In this document: positions 10,387 through 21,777 of the stretch, piece by piece
Layout of the letters: each line of letters starts with the position of its first letter
Numbering within the stretch: position 1 is the first letter of the stretch
Source: Neostapfia colusana
Taxonomy: Eukaryota; Streptophyta; Magnoliopsida; Poales; Poaceae
Reading direction: 5' to 3'
Length of the DNA: 64,000 nucleotides
Assembly (NCBI GenBank): GCA_030760725.1
Contig: JASWHV010000018.1
Span: 21,918,273 to 21,982,272, forward strand
The notes under the pieces: model-generated
What the model was told of the DNA's origin: nothing
The model's input: the letters and a program-made list of their open reading frames with translations, nothing else
The model's database searches: none
Translations under genes and position numbers: made by a program

Positions 10387-13300
10387 TGACACGACCCCTC
10401 GGTCTTGTCGAGCCAGGATCATGCTGAGGGGTGCTGCGTTGCACAGCACCGGATAACACACATCAAAGGTACAAAACGGAAGCAAAATTTTATTACATAA
10501 ACAAGTTTATGAACGTGTTTACATTAAAATAAGTTCAGTCTACACTCACGGGCGTAGACTAAGCATCAAGTGCACGTTCAGCCCTTGAACGTGTCCTTGC
10601 TAGCACACACGCACACTAACTCTGCAGCGTGCACGACTCCCACTCGACGGGGTTCCCCTCCTGAGGTTCTGTCTCCTCTTCGAGACTCCCTTCCTCATAG
10701 AACCCTGCAAAAAGCTTCAAACACAAGCAGTGAGCACGAAGGCTCAGCAAGTCTGACCCGTCTCACCTAAACATGGAACTTCTACATGAGGGATGGTGGG
10801 TTACATGAGGTAAAAATCATTTGCAAGGACTCGCCTAATTAGTAGAACCTTACTTTCAGGTTTTAGCAGCAGTTTGTGGAGAACCTTACGCTAAGGCACA
10901 TGAGAGAGCCGCAATCAAACAAGAAACGCATTTCTCTCATGTTCTTTGCCCAAAGTTGAAATAAACTTTAGTTAGCTCTAAACTACAGCAAGTCATTAAC
11001 AATCAAGTCCATCTTTCAATCAGCAACATTTTAACATGTAACTAGCCTATTCTTTCTACGTCACGGTACAGTGAACAAATGGTACTCACTGACCGCGAGG
11101 GACGGCGATTATAATCGATTTACACCTGCAGGGTTACTCGAGCTACCCGTCACGTACGCCCGTACTCGATGTTGCCTACAACAACCATCACGGACGACGT
11201 ACGCGACTACCTTTCACCCGTTAGCCAAATGTTGAACCGGTCCAATTGTCCCGAGCAAGAGGTCTCTGCACGCGCATCTCAGTGCCGCCAGCCGATTTAC
11301 ACCTCGAGCTCTCAACCTACCCTCTGAACGACCAGCTATGCCTCAACACCCAGCTACCCGAGTTACATCGGTTTCCCGGTTCCCATATAGCCGGTAGGTC
11401 TTCGGTACTGTTCTAGCTTGTTCAACAGGCCCGCACACGGCTCGGTCCTCAATCGACACAAGCAGAGCTACAGCACACAGGCCCCAAAGTCCTGTTGCCC
11501 TTACCCTCCGCTTGGTCTCATTTTCTTGCCATGTGTTTCATGTGCTATCACTACCCGAGTCGAGTGCCTCTAGCCTATGCTCGCGAGTAGTTCCAACTAC
11601 TCGACTTGTACCGAATCCTACTCTATCATAGCAATGCAGTAGCTAACGGGGTTTGCAATCCTAAACCCAACCCATGGTTCTCTTGGCTATGCAGTGGGCT
11701 TCCAAACAAGACTCTAATGCAAAGAATAAAGTAAACAAGTATGTGCTCAAAACAATAAAAATTTGTAAAAAGGTTAATGCAAACCGGAGCTTGCCTTGCT
11801 GGTCTTGGTCGTAGGCTAGCTGTTCCTCCGGAGTAACAAAGTCTAGGACTTCGGGTTCCTCCTCGACCTTAGCGACTACATGATAGAAGCATTACATGTA
11901 TCAATTTAAATGCATTTGTATTAAGTTTGAACTTGTGAAGCTTATAAGTCCCACTAGACAGACTCAATGACTGTGAAACTTTTACTGTGGCTTGGTTACA
12001 ACGTAAATAGAGACTTGGTCAAGTTTTAGTTGCAGCAAAGTTCATTTGAGCCCTCCACAATTAATTATGTCCTTGACCTTAATTGGAACTCTTAGGGTGC
12101 TCTAAGGATTTGCATGAAACAAACTATGACTTTCTGAAAACTAGATTTTCAGAGGGTTCTAATGGAGTTGGTCTCACTTAATTTGGAAGTTCCTAACTAA
12201 AGATATGAGCTAAACAATTTCAGAGAAAATTCTGAAAATGTTTCTGAACATTTTCTATTTTCTCTGGAACAGTTTCACTAATCACACCATTAGGTGGATT
12301 AAATGAGCTCCAATGGATCTGAAATTTTTATGGTAGTTCAAGGATATTTTGATGAACATCCCAGCAAAATTTCAGGATTTTCCTCCAAAGGATTCTCCAG
12401 TTAAAATTCCAAACATTTAAAATTTTGAGGAATTAATTCTGGAGAAATAAGGAATTTCGTGAAGTGAAACTTGATTTGCTGGAAAGTACTCAGAGAGCTG
12501 AATCCAGCAAAATTTGGTTCACTCAATTTGGAGCTTTCTAGCCAAAGTTATGAGTATTTGAAGTTTGGAAGAATTCTGAAAATCGGGGAAAAGTTTAAAT
12601 CCCGCGGGGCGCGTGAGGACACGTGTTGAGCGCGGCGGTGTCCGGCACACCGGGGCTCACAGGGTATTTGCGCGCCAGCACACCAGATCCCGGCTGCAGC
12701 CCGATCCCGATTTAAAATATCTCCCGCTGACAGCTGGGGTCCACCCCTTCATCAACCTCCCGACGCCCGCGCTCTGCCGCCGAGGAGCCTCGCCGGAGAG
12801 CTCGCCGCCGGCTTCTGTAAAGCTCCAAACTTCACGATTCTAGCCACCCCTGCCTATTTCCACTCGGGGAACAGGATTCTGGGGTCAGCTCGTCATGACA
12901 ACGGCCACCACCTGGTCGGCGACGAGCCGCAACCTCGGAAGAACTTCGGTCGCGTTGTCCACCCTCCCTAGCACCTCCCCCGATCAAGCTAAGGGTCGTC
13001 GAGCATCAGTGGACCATAGGGAAGGTCGACATGAGCTCTACGGAGCTCGAGAAGGGCTGTGTTGGGCTGTGACCGTGCGACCTAGGACAGAAATAGGGAT
13101 TTCAACTAAAACTCAAACAACAGCGGTTTCTCTCCACGGTTCTTCGTGGTTCCTGCTCCTATGGACCCGCACGGGCTACTAGAAGTGATCCTCTCCATGA
13201 GAGGACGAATGATGCAGTGTGGCTTATGAATTTCTCGGATCGGTGCAAACCTCACTTTTGCACACCGTCGCAAAAACATGAAATTCCGGCTTGAGCAGCG

Positions 13301-14437
13301 CTTGTCACGCCGCCGGAGCTTGCGGAAAAGAAAGAGGGGTTGAAGGCGAACCTCTTTGCTGTTTACAGCTCCGTGAACGGTGGGCTGTGGTGGCCAGAAA
13401 GGGGGTTCCCGCAGCGGCGGCTCGAGCTGAACCGGCAGAGACAAGATCGCCGCGGTGGAGCTCGGGGAGGACCGCGCAGGGTCTGGAACCGATGCGAGGG
13501 CGTTGAAGATGGCTTGGCACACCCGGTGCTGATCTCAGATCGCCGGGAGGGTCACTGGATTGGCAGGGCGATGAGGAACCGAAGGTTTGCTCGGGCGGCG
13601 AGGTGTCTCGGCGTTTTGAGTGAAAGTGCGACGAGGCAGCGATGGGAGGTGTCGGTGACCGCTCGGGCGGGTAGATAAAGACCCAAGGAGTCGGTTCAGC
13701 GACCGTGGGCGGCAAGCAGGTGGTGGCGCAGCGGCCTCCCCTCGGTGGCACTCTCGGGAGAAGCTCAGGGACCCGAGTGCTGAAAGTGCACTCGGTTGAT
13801 CTCCTTCAGTGACTGACATGTGGGTCCCACTTCCAATTTTAACCTCTGAAATTTACTCCTAATCACTGTTGTAAACAGTGAGCCCCAAAATACCCATGGT
13901 GATTCAAATTATTTACCCATGAGCCATTTGAATTGAGTAGAATTCAAATGGGGTTTGGTTTGAATGAATTTCAGCACAAATTCAGTTTTGAAATTCAAAT
14001 AAAGTTTGAATTTCCCCCTCTTAGCTCATGTCAAGATCAACTCCAAATGGAGTGAAAATTGGTGTGTGAGCTCACAAAAATGTGCTGAGTAAGAATATGC
14101 CTCCCACTTTTAAATTCATGGGATAAAAACCGTTTGAATTTGAATATGGTTTCAAACTGCCCTCTTTCTAACTATACCCAAAATGACCTCAAAAAGGTTT
14201 TGAATTTGGGTGAAACTTGGCATGGACATCCTTAGCAAAGTGTAGGAATTTTCATATGTCCAGCCCACCTATATCACATGTGGGAAATACCACTTTTGCA
14301 ATGTGTGAGTTTGTTCTCTAATGAGCATGTTGATGGTGGTTACTTGCTCTTCATTTGTGTTCATCATCTTTCCTCAAATGAGGTGTGTGGTGTGGTGATG
14401 AACACTTCAATTTTGTGTAAAAACTGAGGCCCTTACA
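10387..14437 (-). repeat. 3' LTR of the chromovirus
   Basis: Plus strand begins TGACACGACCCC and ends GGCCCTTACA (minus strand TGTAAGGGCC .. GGTCGTGTCA). Nearly colinear with 21778-25826. A GC-rich core (about 12620-13815) lies between AT-rich ends. Short ORFs in the core are not supported as genes. Confidence 0.92.
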
Positions 14438-14450
14438 TTCCTCCCCCCTT
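14438..14450 (-). other. Polypurine tract of the chromovirus
   Basis: The minus strand reads AAGGGGGGAGGAA immediately before the 3' LTR start TGTAAGG, the expected site of plus-strand DNA priming. Just upstream is an ATCTCGGGACGAGAT stretch that I know from other plant gypsy elements at this position. Confidence 0.85.
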
Positions 14451-14506
14451 AAAAGAATCTCGTCCCGAGATTATAAGGTGAAAATGAGAGAGAGGACGGT
14501 GGAAAA

Positions 14507-15511
14507 TTACCGGATATGCGACGTGAAAAAGTCGGGGTAGTTAGCGCAAAGAAATTCTTCGCTCTCCCATGTCGCTTCGTCCATGGAGTAATTACTCCAT
14601 AGAACCTTGTAGGACCACAACGTACGGTTGCGTGTGGTTCGGGCCTTTTCATCAATAATCTGCACCGGTTCCTCCCGATAGTTGAGATCCGGTTGCAGTT
14701 CTTCAATGTCTTCCAGCTGAACGGTAGTTGATAGCTTGAGACACTTCCTTAGCTGGGAAATGTGAAAGACGTCGTGCACACCGGAAAGTGCTTCTGGTAA
14801 TTTCAGCCGGTATGCCACTGATCCACATCTTTCGGTAATCTGGAATGGACCGATGAATCGGGGTGCCAACTTTCCTCTCACCCCAAATCTGGTTACGCCC
14901 TTCATTGGAGACACACGTAGATATACGTGATCTCCAACTTCGAATTGTAATGGGCGCCTTCTCCGGTCCACATACTATTTCTGACGGGATTGAGCGGCTT
15001 TTAGGTTCGCTTGAATCAGTCGAACCTTTTCTTCCGCGTTGTTGACAAGGTCAATCCCGAAGGTAACCCTTTCGCCAGATTCACACCAATTCAGTGGTGT
15101 GCGGCATTTCCACCCGTATAGCGCCTCGTATGGTGCCATCTTGATGCTGGCTTGGTACCCATTATTGTACGAGAACTCGGCTAACGGCAAGTGATCATCC
15201 CAATTCTTGTCGTAGTTGATAGCGCAAGCTCGTAGCATGTCTTCTAAGATTTGATTTACCCGCTCCGTTTGCCCATCCGTCTGCGGGTGGTACGCTGAAC
15301 TACGGATTAGTTTCGTCCCCAAGGCAGCGTGCAGCTGCTCCCAAAAACGGGACACAAATAAAGTGCCCCGATCCGATATGATAGTACGGGGTACGTCGTA
15401 CAAGCATAGGATCCGTGAGATGTACAGTTCAGCGTACTTCTTGGCGTTGTAGTTGGTGTTGACCGGGATGAAATGGGCAACTTTGGTGAGCCGATCGACG
15501 ATCACCCACAC
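14507..15511 (-). pseudogene. Chromovirus pol: integrase core and chromodomain-like tail
   Basis: Continues pol in a shifted frame. Integrase core: IVDRLTKVAHFIPV with the first catalytic Asp, ISDRGTLF with the second, and HPQTDGQTERVNQ with the Glu, all present. It is followed by PYEALYGWKCRTP and the GPFQITERCGSVAYRL region. A TAG at 14972-14974 separates SRQK from YVDRRRRP. The last ~50 residues (EEPVQIIDEKARTTRN .. WSYKVLWSNY .. EATWE) have chromodomain-like W/Y..A-T-W-E spacing known from chromoviral integrases, which can direct insertion to modified chromatin. The ORF ends at 14507, just before the polypurine tract. Confidence 0.85.
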
Positions 15512-16848
15512 AGATCATGTTTCTGCAAGGTGGTGGGTAAACCGACGACGAATTCCATGCTCACATCCTCCCACTTCCAGGCAGGAATGCCCAGTGGTTG
15601 TAGCAGTCCCGGTTTCCGCATGTGGTCTGCCTTCACCCTTCGACATGTATCACACTCGGACACGTATTTTGCAGTCTCTCGCTTCATCCGTGTCCACCAA
15701 AACTTGCTTCTGAGTTCTTGATACATCTTGTTGCTGCCGGGGTGAATAGAAAACTTTGACAAGTGAGCCTCATCAAAGATTTTCTTCCATAATTCCGGGT
15801 TACGGGGTACGACGATCCGGTCCTTGAACCATAGGACGCCGTCTCCGTCCTTTCGGAAACATTTCAGCTCCCCACTGTCTACTCGTCTCCGCAAATGTGA
15901 CATGCCCTTGTCATTCTTCTGGGCTGCCGCTATCTCTTCACGGATGGTGGGGATCAAAGCTAGGTTGTAGAGAGCTCCATGTGGAATCACATGTAGTGGT
16001 GGTTCGCTCTCTTCCAACGGTGTGATGGTCAGATTATTGACGTGTGACTTGCGGCTCAGCGCATCTGCCACTACGTTTGCCTTGCCCGGATGATAATGGA
16101 TCTCTATTTTGTAACTCTTTATCAATTCTAACCATCTTCGCTGCCTCATGTTCAAATCCTTCTGAGTGAATATGTACTTGAGGCTTTTGTGGTCGGTATA
16201 TAAATGTACGAGGTTACCGAGTAGGTAGTGCCTCCACATTTTTAGTGCAAGTACCACGGCAGCGAGCTCCAAGTCCTGAGTTGGATAATTTTGCTCATGG
16301 TTTCTAAGCTGCCGTGATCCATACGCGACCACTCTTCGGTCTTGCATCAGCACACGTCCGAGCCCAATGCCGGATGCATCGCAGTACACATCGAACGGTT
16401 TTGTTGTGTCTGGCTGCACCAAAACCGGTGCTGATGTCAGGTGCTTGACTAAAGCCTTGAACGCTGCTTCACGTGCTGGATTCCAAACATATTTGGTAGC
16501 CTTCTTCAGCAGCTCTGTCATAGGCTTGGCAATCTTCGAGAAGTTCGGAATGAACCTCCGATAATATCCCGCGAGTCCGAGGAAACTCCGTACCTCGTGA
16601 ACAGTTCTCGGGGATTTCCAATTCAGCACTTGAGTGATCTTGCTCGGGTCCACAGTGATACCCTCCGCTGAGATGATATGCCCGAGGAAAGGCACTTGCG
16701 ATATCCAAAACTTGCATTTGCTGAATTTCATGTATAACTTGTGGTCCCGCAGCCGTTGCAAGACTATATGCAGGTGTTTCCTGTGATCTTCTTCCGACTT
16801 GGAATATACCAGGATGTCGTCGATGAAGACCACGACAAACTTGTCCAG
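15502..16848 (-). pseudogene. Chromovirus pol: RT palm end, RNase H, integrase zinc domain
   Basis: Same frame as the upstream gag-pol part, cut off from it by a TAG at 16849-16851 in the VFMP-LDKF context. Starts in RT with VFIDDILVYSKS (catalytic Asp pair). RNase H follows (FDVYCDASGIGLG, NYPTQDLELAAVV, YTDHKSLKYIF, KANVVADALSR). Then the integrase HHCC finger (HLSKFSIHPGSNKMY .. CDTCRRVKADH) and PAWKWEDVSMEFVVGLP. A one-base loss near 15510 (CATGATCTGTGTGG) shifts the frame just before the integrase core. Confidence 0.87.
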
Positions 16849-19059
16849 CTACGGCATGAATACCGAGTTCATCAAGTACATGAAGTGAGCTGGAGCATTG
16901 GTGAGGCCGAAGGACATGACCAGGTACTCATAGAGCCCGTACCTCGTCGAGAAAGCCGTCTTCGGAATGTCCTCAGCCCTTATCTTAATCTGATGGTACC
17001 CGGATCTTAAATCCATCTTGGAAAAGATCTTTGCTTCGACCAACTGATCAAACAACATGTTGATCCGTGGCAACGGGTACTTGTTCTTGATGGTTACGGC
17101 ATTTAATGGACGATAGTCCACGCAAAGCCGTAACGTCTCATCCTTCTTCTTGACAAATAATGCCGAACAGCCCCATGGCGAGGAGCTCGGCCTAATAAAA
17201 CCCTTCTCCAGAAGGTCCGTGAGCTGAGTCTTCAGTTCAGCCAACTCCTTGGGCGCCATCTTGTACGGCCTTCGGGATATTGGCATGGTTCCCGGTGCAA
17301 GTTCAATCTTGAACTCCACCTCTCTATCGGGTGGCATCCCCGGCAAATCATCCGGAAATACATCAGGGAACTCTGGGACCACTGGAATATCCTCCAATCT
17401 GATGGTTGTGGCTTGATAGACACTTGGAAGTTTTATTTCTGGACTGTCCAGAAATAATGAGTGAGACTCGTGCACTTCTGAGTTAAAGTGCACGACTCGG
17501 AGGACGGTGTCTAAAACAGCGTCGTGGCGGGTTAACCACGACATCCCTAAGATGGCATCGACCTTTTGTCCCTTTAAAATTATGAGAGACGTAGGGTAAA
17601 CTCTACCCTCTAAGCACAATGGCGCTTTTGGGACCATCATGCTTGCTGAAATTTTCCCACCCGGTGAACAGATCACATAAGGACTATCAGTGGGTAGTAT
17701 TTGCAAGCTATATTTATCAATGAAAGCTTGGCTAATGAAGCTATGCGTGGCGCCTGAATCAAATAGTAGTATAGCAGGATGCTGGTGGAGTTGGAACATA
17801 CCCGCAAGGATTGGCTCGCCCTCCGGCACGTCCTCAATGGCAAGCTGGTGGACGGTGCCGGGCCTAGGGTTTGCCCGCCGCGCATTAGTAGGGTTCCGGG
17901 GTTGATTCCTCCCCGGAAACTGTGGTGCCACTCCGCCGCCTTGCCTCTCCGGGCAACTGCTCGCGAAGTGTCCTGGACGACCACACTTGTAACATGTGGC
18001 CGCTGCTGGTGTAGTGCTCGGGGGACGAAAGCCCGGCATGCGTTGCTGAGGTGCAAACGCACGCGGCATCGCCCGCTGTTGCTGTTGTTGTTGCGGTGGT
18101 ACTGGCAGTGCCGGCCTGAATGCCGGTGAAGAGTACGGTCGACTGCGGAATGGCATCGACCGCTGCGGTGGCTGCCAGCGTGGACCTGATGGTGGGCGAT
18201 TCACCATCCAAAACTTCTGAGAAGGATCGCCTCCTTCTCCGCTGCTTTGCGGCGCGCTTCGCTTTCGCTCTGCCGCCGCCAACTCCTTGCCGGAGTCCTC
18301 CTGAACAATCGCAGCATCAATGATGTCGTTGAGGCTGCCGCGATTGAACATCGCCAACTTGTGCTTCAGGAGCGGGTTAAGCCCCTGGTAAAAGTGGTCC
18401 CGCCGCTTCTCGTCCGTATCGGTGTGATACGACGCGTAGAGCGCGAGATCGTTGAACACCCTGGAGTATTCCAGCGCGTTCCGGCTCCCTTGCTGCAGGT
18501 GCAGGAACTCCTGCGTCTTCCTATTCATCAAACCTGGCGGTATATGATAGGCCCTGAAGGCCGTCCGAAACTCCGTCCAGGTCATCACTCGGTCGGTGGG
18601 CTGTGAAGCACAGAAGTTGGCCCACGCGCTCGCGGATCCTTGGAGCTGCTGGACCGCGAACTGAGTCTTGCGCTGCTCGCTTATCTGGAGCAGCCCGAAC
18701 TTCATCTCTATGGCGCGGAGCCAGTTGTCCGCGTCAAGAGGTTCATCCGCCCTTGAGAATACAGGGGGATGAGTCGCCAGGAAGTCGGAGTAGGAGCTCT
18801 GTTGACGCTCCTCACGGTCTTGACGTCTCTCTGGGCGAGACGTATTGGCGATAAGCGTTTGCAGCAACTCCGTGTGCTGCTGATGTGAACCCGCCATTGC
18901 CGCGACGATGTCGGCCAATGTAACCGTTGGCAGTGGCGGTGGCAGTGTTTGCTGTTGCTGTTGCTGCTGCTGTCCCGAGGAGTCCTCGGGAGGCTGTTGG
19001 GAAGTCTCTCCCCCTTGGCTAGTACCCCCAACATCAGGGTTGGCACGAGTACGCGTCAT
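16849..19059 (-). CDS. Chromovirus gag-protease-RT N-terminal part
   Basis: About 736 codons from the preferred start ATG at 19059 (MTRTRANPD); an in-frame ATG at 19089 is possible. Order: Gln-rich N-terminus; capsid domain (THPPVFSRADEPLDADNWL, SAWANFCA, TQEFLHLQQG); a CYKCGRPGHFASSC zinc knuckle about halfway; a retropepsin-like protease with LLFDSGATHSFIS (about 17770) and DAILGMSWL; and RT fingers (SRRPYKMAPKELAELK, LRLCVDYRPLN, FSKMDLRSGYHQIKI, GLTNAPAHFM). The ORF is intact to the TAG at 16849-16851. Gag and protease could therefore still be made, while RT is truncated before its Asp-Asp pair. Confidence 0.88.
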   Translation of the reverse strand: MTRTRANPDVGGTSQGGETSQQPPEDSSGQQQQQQQQTLPPPLPTVTLADIVAAMAGSHQQHTELLQTLIANTSRPERRQDREERQQSSYSDFLATHPPVFSRADEPLDADNWLRAIEMKFGLLQISEQRKTQFAVQQLQGSASAWANFCASQPTDRVMTWTEFRTAFRAYHIPPGLMNRKTQEFLHLQQGSRNALEYSRVFNDLALYASYHTDTDEKRRDHFYQGLNPLLKHKLAMFNRGSLNDIIDAAIVQEDSGKELAAAERKRSAPQSSGEGGDPSQKFWMVNRPPSGPRWQPPQRSMPFRSRPYSSPAFRPALPVPPQQQQQQRAMPRAFAPQQRMPGFRPPSTTPAAATCYKCGRPGHFASSCPERQGGGVAPQFPGRNQPRNPTNARRANPRPGTVHQLAIEDVPEGEPILAGMFQLHQHPAILLFDSGATHSFISQAFIDKYSLQILPTDSPYVICSPGGKISASMMVPKAPLCLEGRVYPTSLIILKGQKVDAILGMSWLTRHDAVLDTVLRVVHFNSEVHESHSLFLDSPEIKLPSVYQATTIRLEDIPVVPEFPDVFPDDLPGMPPDREVEFKIELAPGTMPISRRPYKMAPKELAELKTQLTDLLEKGFIRPSSSPWGCSALFVKKKDETLRLCVDYRPLNAVTIKNKYPLPRINMLFDQLVEAKIFSKMDLRSGYHQIKIRAEDIPKTAFSTRYGLYEYLVMSFGLTNAPAHFMYLMNSVFMP

Positions 19060-19331
19060 TCCGAAATTCAAAACAGCAGCGATTAGCACATGTCTTACTT
19101 AAAATTCCATAAGCAACAGTAGGTATTGAAGTGACACATGATTAATTTGCACAACATTCACATATATTGATAAAGCATAAACTTTATACAAGATACATTA
19201 TTCTCGGGTCTCCGAGAAGTCGTGCTCATGTTGTCACTACCTATACATACGCTACTGTCTACACGACATGTCACCGATTACAAAAGTTGGGTTACGCTAC
19301 CCTAGCTGCCCTACTTCGCAACTGTAACCCC

Positions 19332-20276
19332 CTACTCGGAGTAGAACTCGACCTCCTGCGGTTCGTCCTCCTCCGGTACCTCTGCTGGTGGCTCTGGATC
19401 TACCACCTCTTCTCCCATCCCGGGTTCTCCCATTGCTGAAAGACCCAAGACCACCGGTATGCCCAATACCGAAGGCACGAGGTCCTGCAAGGCATGCACC
19501 TCGTCCATAGCCTGGTTATAATCTTCTTCCCAGCCTTGCCCTTCCTCAATGGCGTCGTCCCGCTCTTGAGTAAGGTCCTCGTTCTGCTGGGTCAGATTCT
19601 GTACCAGTTCTTGCAATGCCGCGATGTCGACACGGCTCTTTTTCTTCGCCTTTTTCAGACGATGCAACTGATTGTGTTGTTCATTCAGTCGCTTTATCGT
19701 CGGAAGGAGCACATTGCGGAGTGCGCTGTGAGCACTCTCGAAATGGTCCCCACGGCTTGTGCTCTCCTTGAGCTTGGTGGCAAGATGCTCCATATGAACA
19801 GCTTGGCTGTCCATCACAGCGTTTCCCGCCCTCATCTGGAGGCTAAGGTTTGCCTCTGCGGGGTTGTACCTTGGGCAACCCGGATCTGTTGCCTCCTGGT
19901 ACCTCTCTTCCCACACATGCTGAGACCGTCTCTCCACCGGAACGAGCGTGTATGGAGTGCCCTCCATAGCCTGCACGTGTAGTTGGCAGAAACGTGACAT
20001 GGTGTCACGGGCTGCCACTTGCCACATCCCTTCCGGTTGTCTTCCTCTCACCGTGACGGTGAACGGCACCCAACCGGGTGGCGTAGGTCCTGCAGGGACC
20101 TCGACATGGATTGTCCACGTCTTGTTCCCCTCTTCGCCTTCTTCCTTGTCGAAGTATTGCGGCATCTGGTTGTACCCGAAATATTGGAGCATTTGCCACA
20201 ATGCTTCCGGGTAGCCGCTACGGTGAGAACAGTGGGACATCACCCACCCGTTCTCCAACTTCTTATCTGCTGTCAT
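19332..20276 (-). CDS. Additional sense ORF between leader and gag in the chromovirus
   Basis: 314 codons, uninterrupted, same strand as gag-pol, ending about 270 bp before the gag start. I do not recognise a known domain. The first ~150 residues are mixed, with conserved-looking W and P (GWVMSHCSHRSGYPEALWQM; GWVPFTVTVRGRQPEGMW). Residues about 180-270 are a predicted coiled coil rich in L, Q, E and K (KRLNEQHNQLHRLKKAKKK; ELVQNLTQQNEDLTQERDD). The end is strongly acidic (EEDEPQEVEF). It is not gag, protease or an obvious envelope: no signal peptide and no membrane segment. It is more intact than pol, which hints at a retained role, but that is inference. A captured host fragment is an alternative. 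Confidence 0.65.
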   Translation of the reverse strand: MTADKKLENGWVMSHCSHRSGYPEALWQMLQYFGYNQMPQYFDKEEGEEGNKTWTIHVEVPAGPTPPGWVPFTVTVRGRQPEGMWQVAARDTMSRFCQLHVQAMEGTPYTLVPVERRSQHVWEERYQEATDPGCPRYNPAEANLSLQMRAGNAVMDSQAVHMEHLATKLKESTSRGDHFESAHSALRNVLLPTIKRLNEQHNQLHRLKKAKKKSRVDIAALQELVQNLTQQNEDLTQERDDAIEEGQGWEEDYNQAMDEVHALQDLVPSVLGIPVVLGLSAMGEPGMGEEVVDPEPPAEVPEEDEPQEVEFYSE

Positions 20277-21761
20277 CTGTAAAAATTATATTTGAGAAAT
20301 GTCAAATATTTATTTAAACAGTAAACCTCTGAGTTATAACATAAGATATGTCATTGAACCCATAAAGCTTGGAAACATAGTCCAAATTTTAAACAAATTT
20401 GACTGCTGATCTGCTGTTCCCATGACAGCCCTGACCAGTTTCCATTTCAACCTGATTTAGGCCATGTTAAAGACAAAACTAGTTCTGGAGCTAAACATCA
20501 AAGTTAAAACTAACTTCAATATATTTCCAGAAAGTATTTGCTTGGCCTAAGATCTGTCCTGGTTCAAAAGTTATGAGATGTCAAAGTTAACAGAATTTCT
20601 GGAGAAAATTGGACAGCACCTCCCTGCTTTAGGTACTGATTTGATCCAAGAATCCCAGTTAATTCTGTTCCTAATCTGACAAAACTTTCTGTTACAAAGT
20701 TGTAACCTATCTCATAATCTTTCCAGAACTACCTCATTTTCTATTTTTGGATTTTTATGCAGGAAGTTATGCTTAATTTACAGAGAGTCTACAGAGAGTC
20801 TTTGCTCTGTCCTGTTTTCTGGACAGTTTCAACTCTACTGCATTTTTCGAGTGGTTAAGGGATGAAACACCTCTGGACCTCAACAGAAGAGTTGTAAAGC
20901 TCTTCCAAATATTTCCAGAAATGTATCATACGACCCCAATCTCGAAAGGACTCAACCTCTAACCTCTGGTTAACTTCATCCTTAATTCAGCTGAAAACAG
21001 AGTGCTCTGTCCTTAACAACCTATAAGTTAAAAACTTGTTAACTTTGAATATCTTGTTCAAGGGAAGGAGTTACATCAATTTTTACTGCTTTGGATCAAA
21101 ACCTTCAAGTTTTTAAATGAAGTTGTTCATTTAATGGGGTGTGACGTTGATGCGTCACCAGATTATGTCGGTACTACGTCCTCACAAAGAAAAACCTATA
21201 CCGGACTTAGCCGGCTTCGTTATTTCAGTGGAACTAAACGTCACTCGCACACGGATGCTACACGTCTACCGTTTCGTGGTCAGGCTACCTGCAGAAACTC
21301 AAACAATCATCAGACTCGGCTGCACACCGAGCCCGGAATTCATACAGTTCGTACACCCGGCCGTCATCACTCGCCCGGATGTTCTCAAGCCAAACACGCC
21401 TTGAGTTACGTGTTCACGTTTCAGACCACGTGACGGAGTCTCCCAAGTTGCACCACGCACGCCAGGGACAAATGTTGCTCGAATACCCCAAACGACATGA
21501 AGAGTCGTAGAGGATATCAAAGCGGATCGGGTTACCTGCCACCCGTGGGGCTCCACCCTTCAGCTTGTGCGCACTGGTGGACAGCGCTTACGTGCACCCC
21601 ACAAGACATACACGTCCCGAGATGCACGATTTTTCGACATAGTCAAATAGATTAATATGCCACTTTCTATATGCTAATAACATCCTTATACGGGCTACTA
21701 ACTCGTTCCTCACTGGATTTTTGAAAAAGATGACCTTTGTAGTGCGTTAAACCTCAAGCGA
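20277..21761 (-). other. Untranslated leader of the chromovirus
   Basis: About 1.5 kb between primer site and additional ORF. AT-rich with short runs only; no coding signal seen on the element's sense strand. Confidence 0.6.
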
Positions 21762-21773
21762 GCTTTGATACCA
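21762..21773 (-). other. Primer binding site, initiator-Met tRNA type
   Basis: The minus strand reads TGGTATCAAAGC, four bases from the inner end of the 5' LTR. It matches the TGGTATCAGAGC site complementary to plant initiator tRNA-Met except for one base. Confidence 0.85.
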
Positions 21774-21777
21774 ACGC

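Noticed and set aside
12613..13751. ORFs of 76-178 codons in the chromovirus LTR cores
   Set aside because: They appear in both orientations and several frames of a GC-rich core, differ between the LTRs in end points, and have no known domain. Kept only as part of the LTR.
19332..20276. Additional chromovirus ORF as an envelope gene
   Set aside because: It lies before gag rather than after pol, and has no signal peptide, membrane segment or cysteine pattern.
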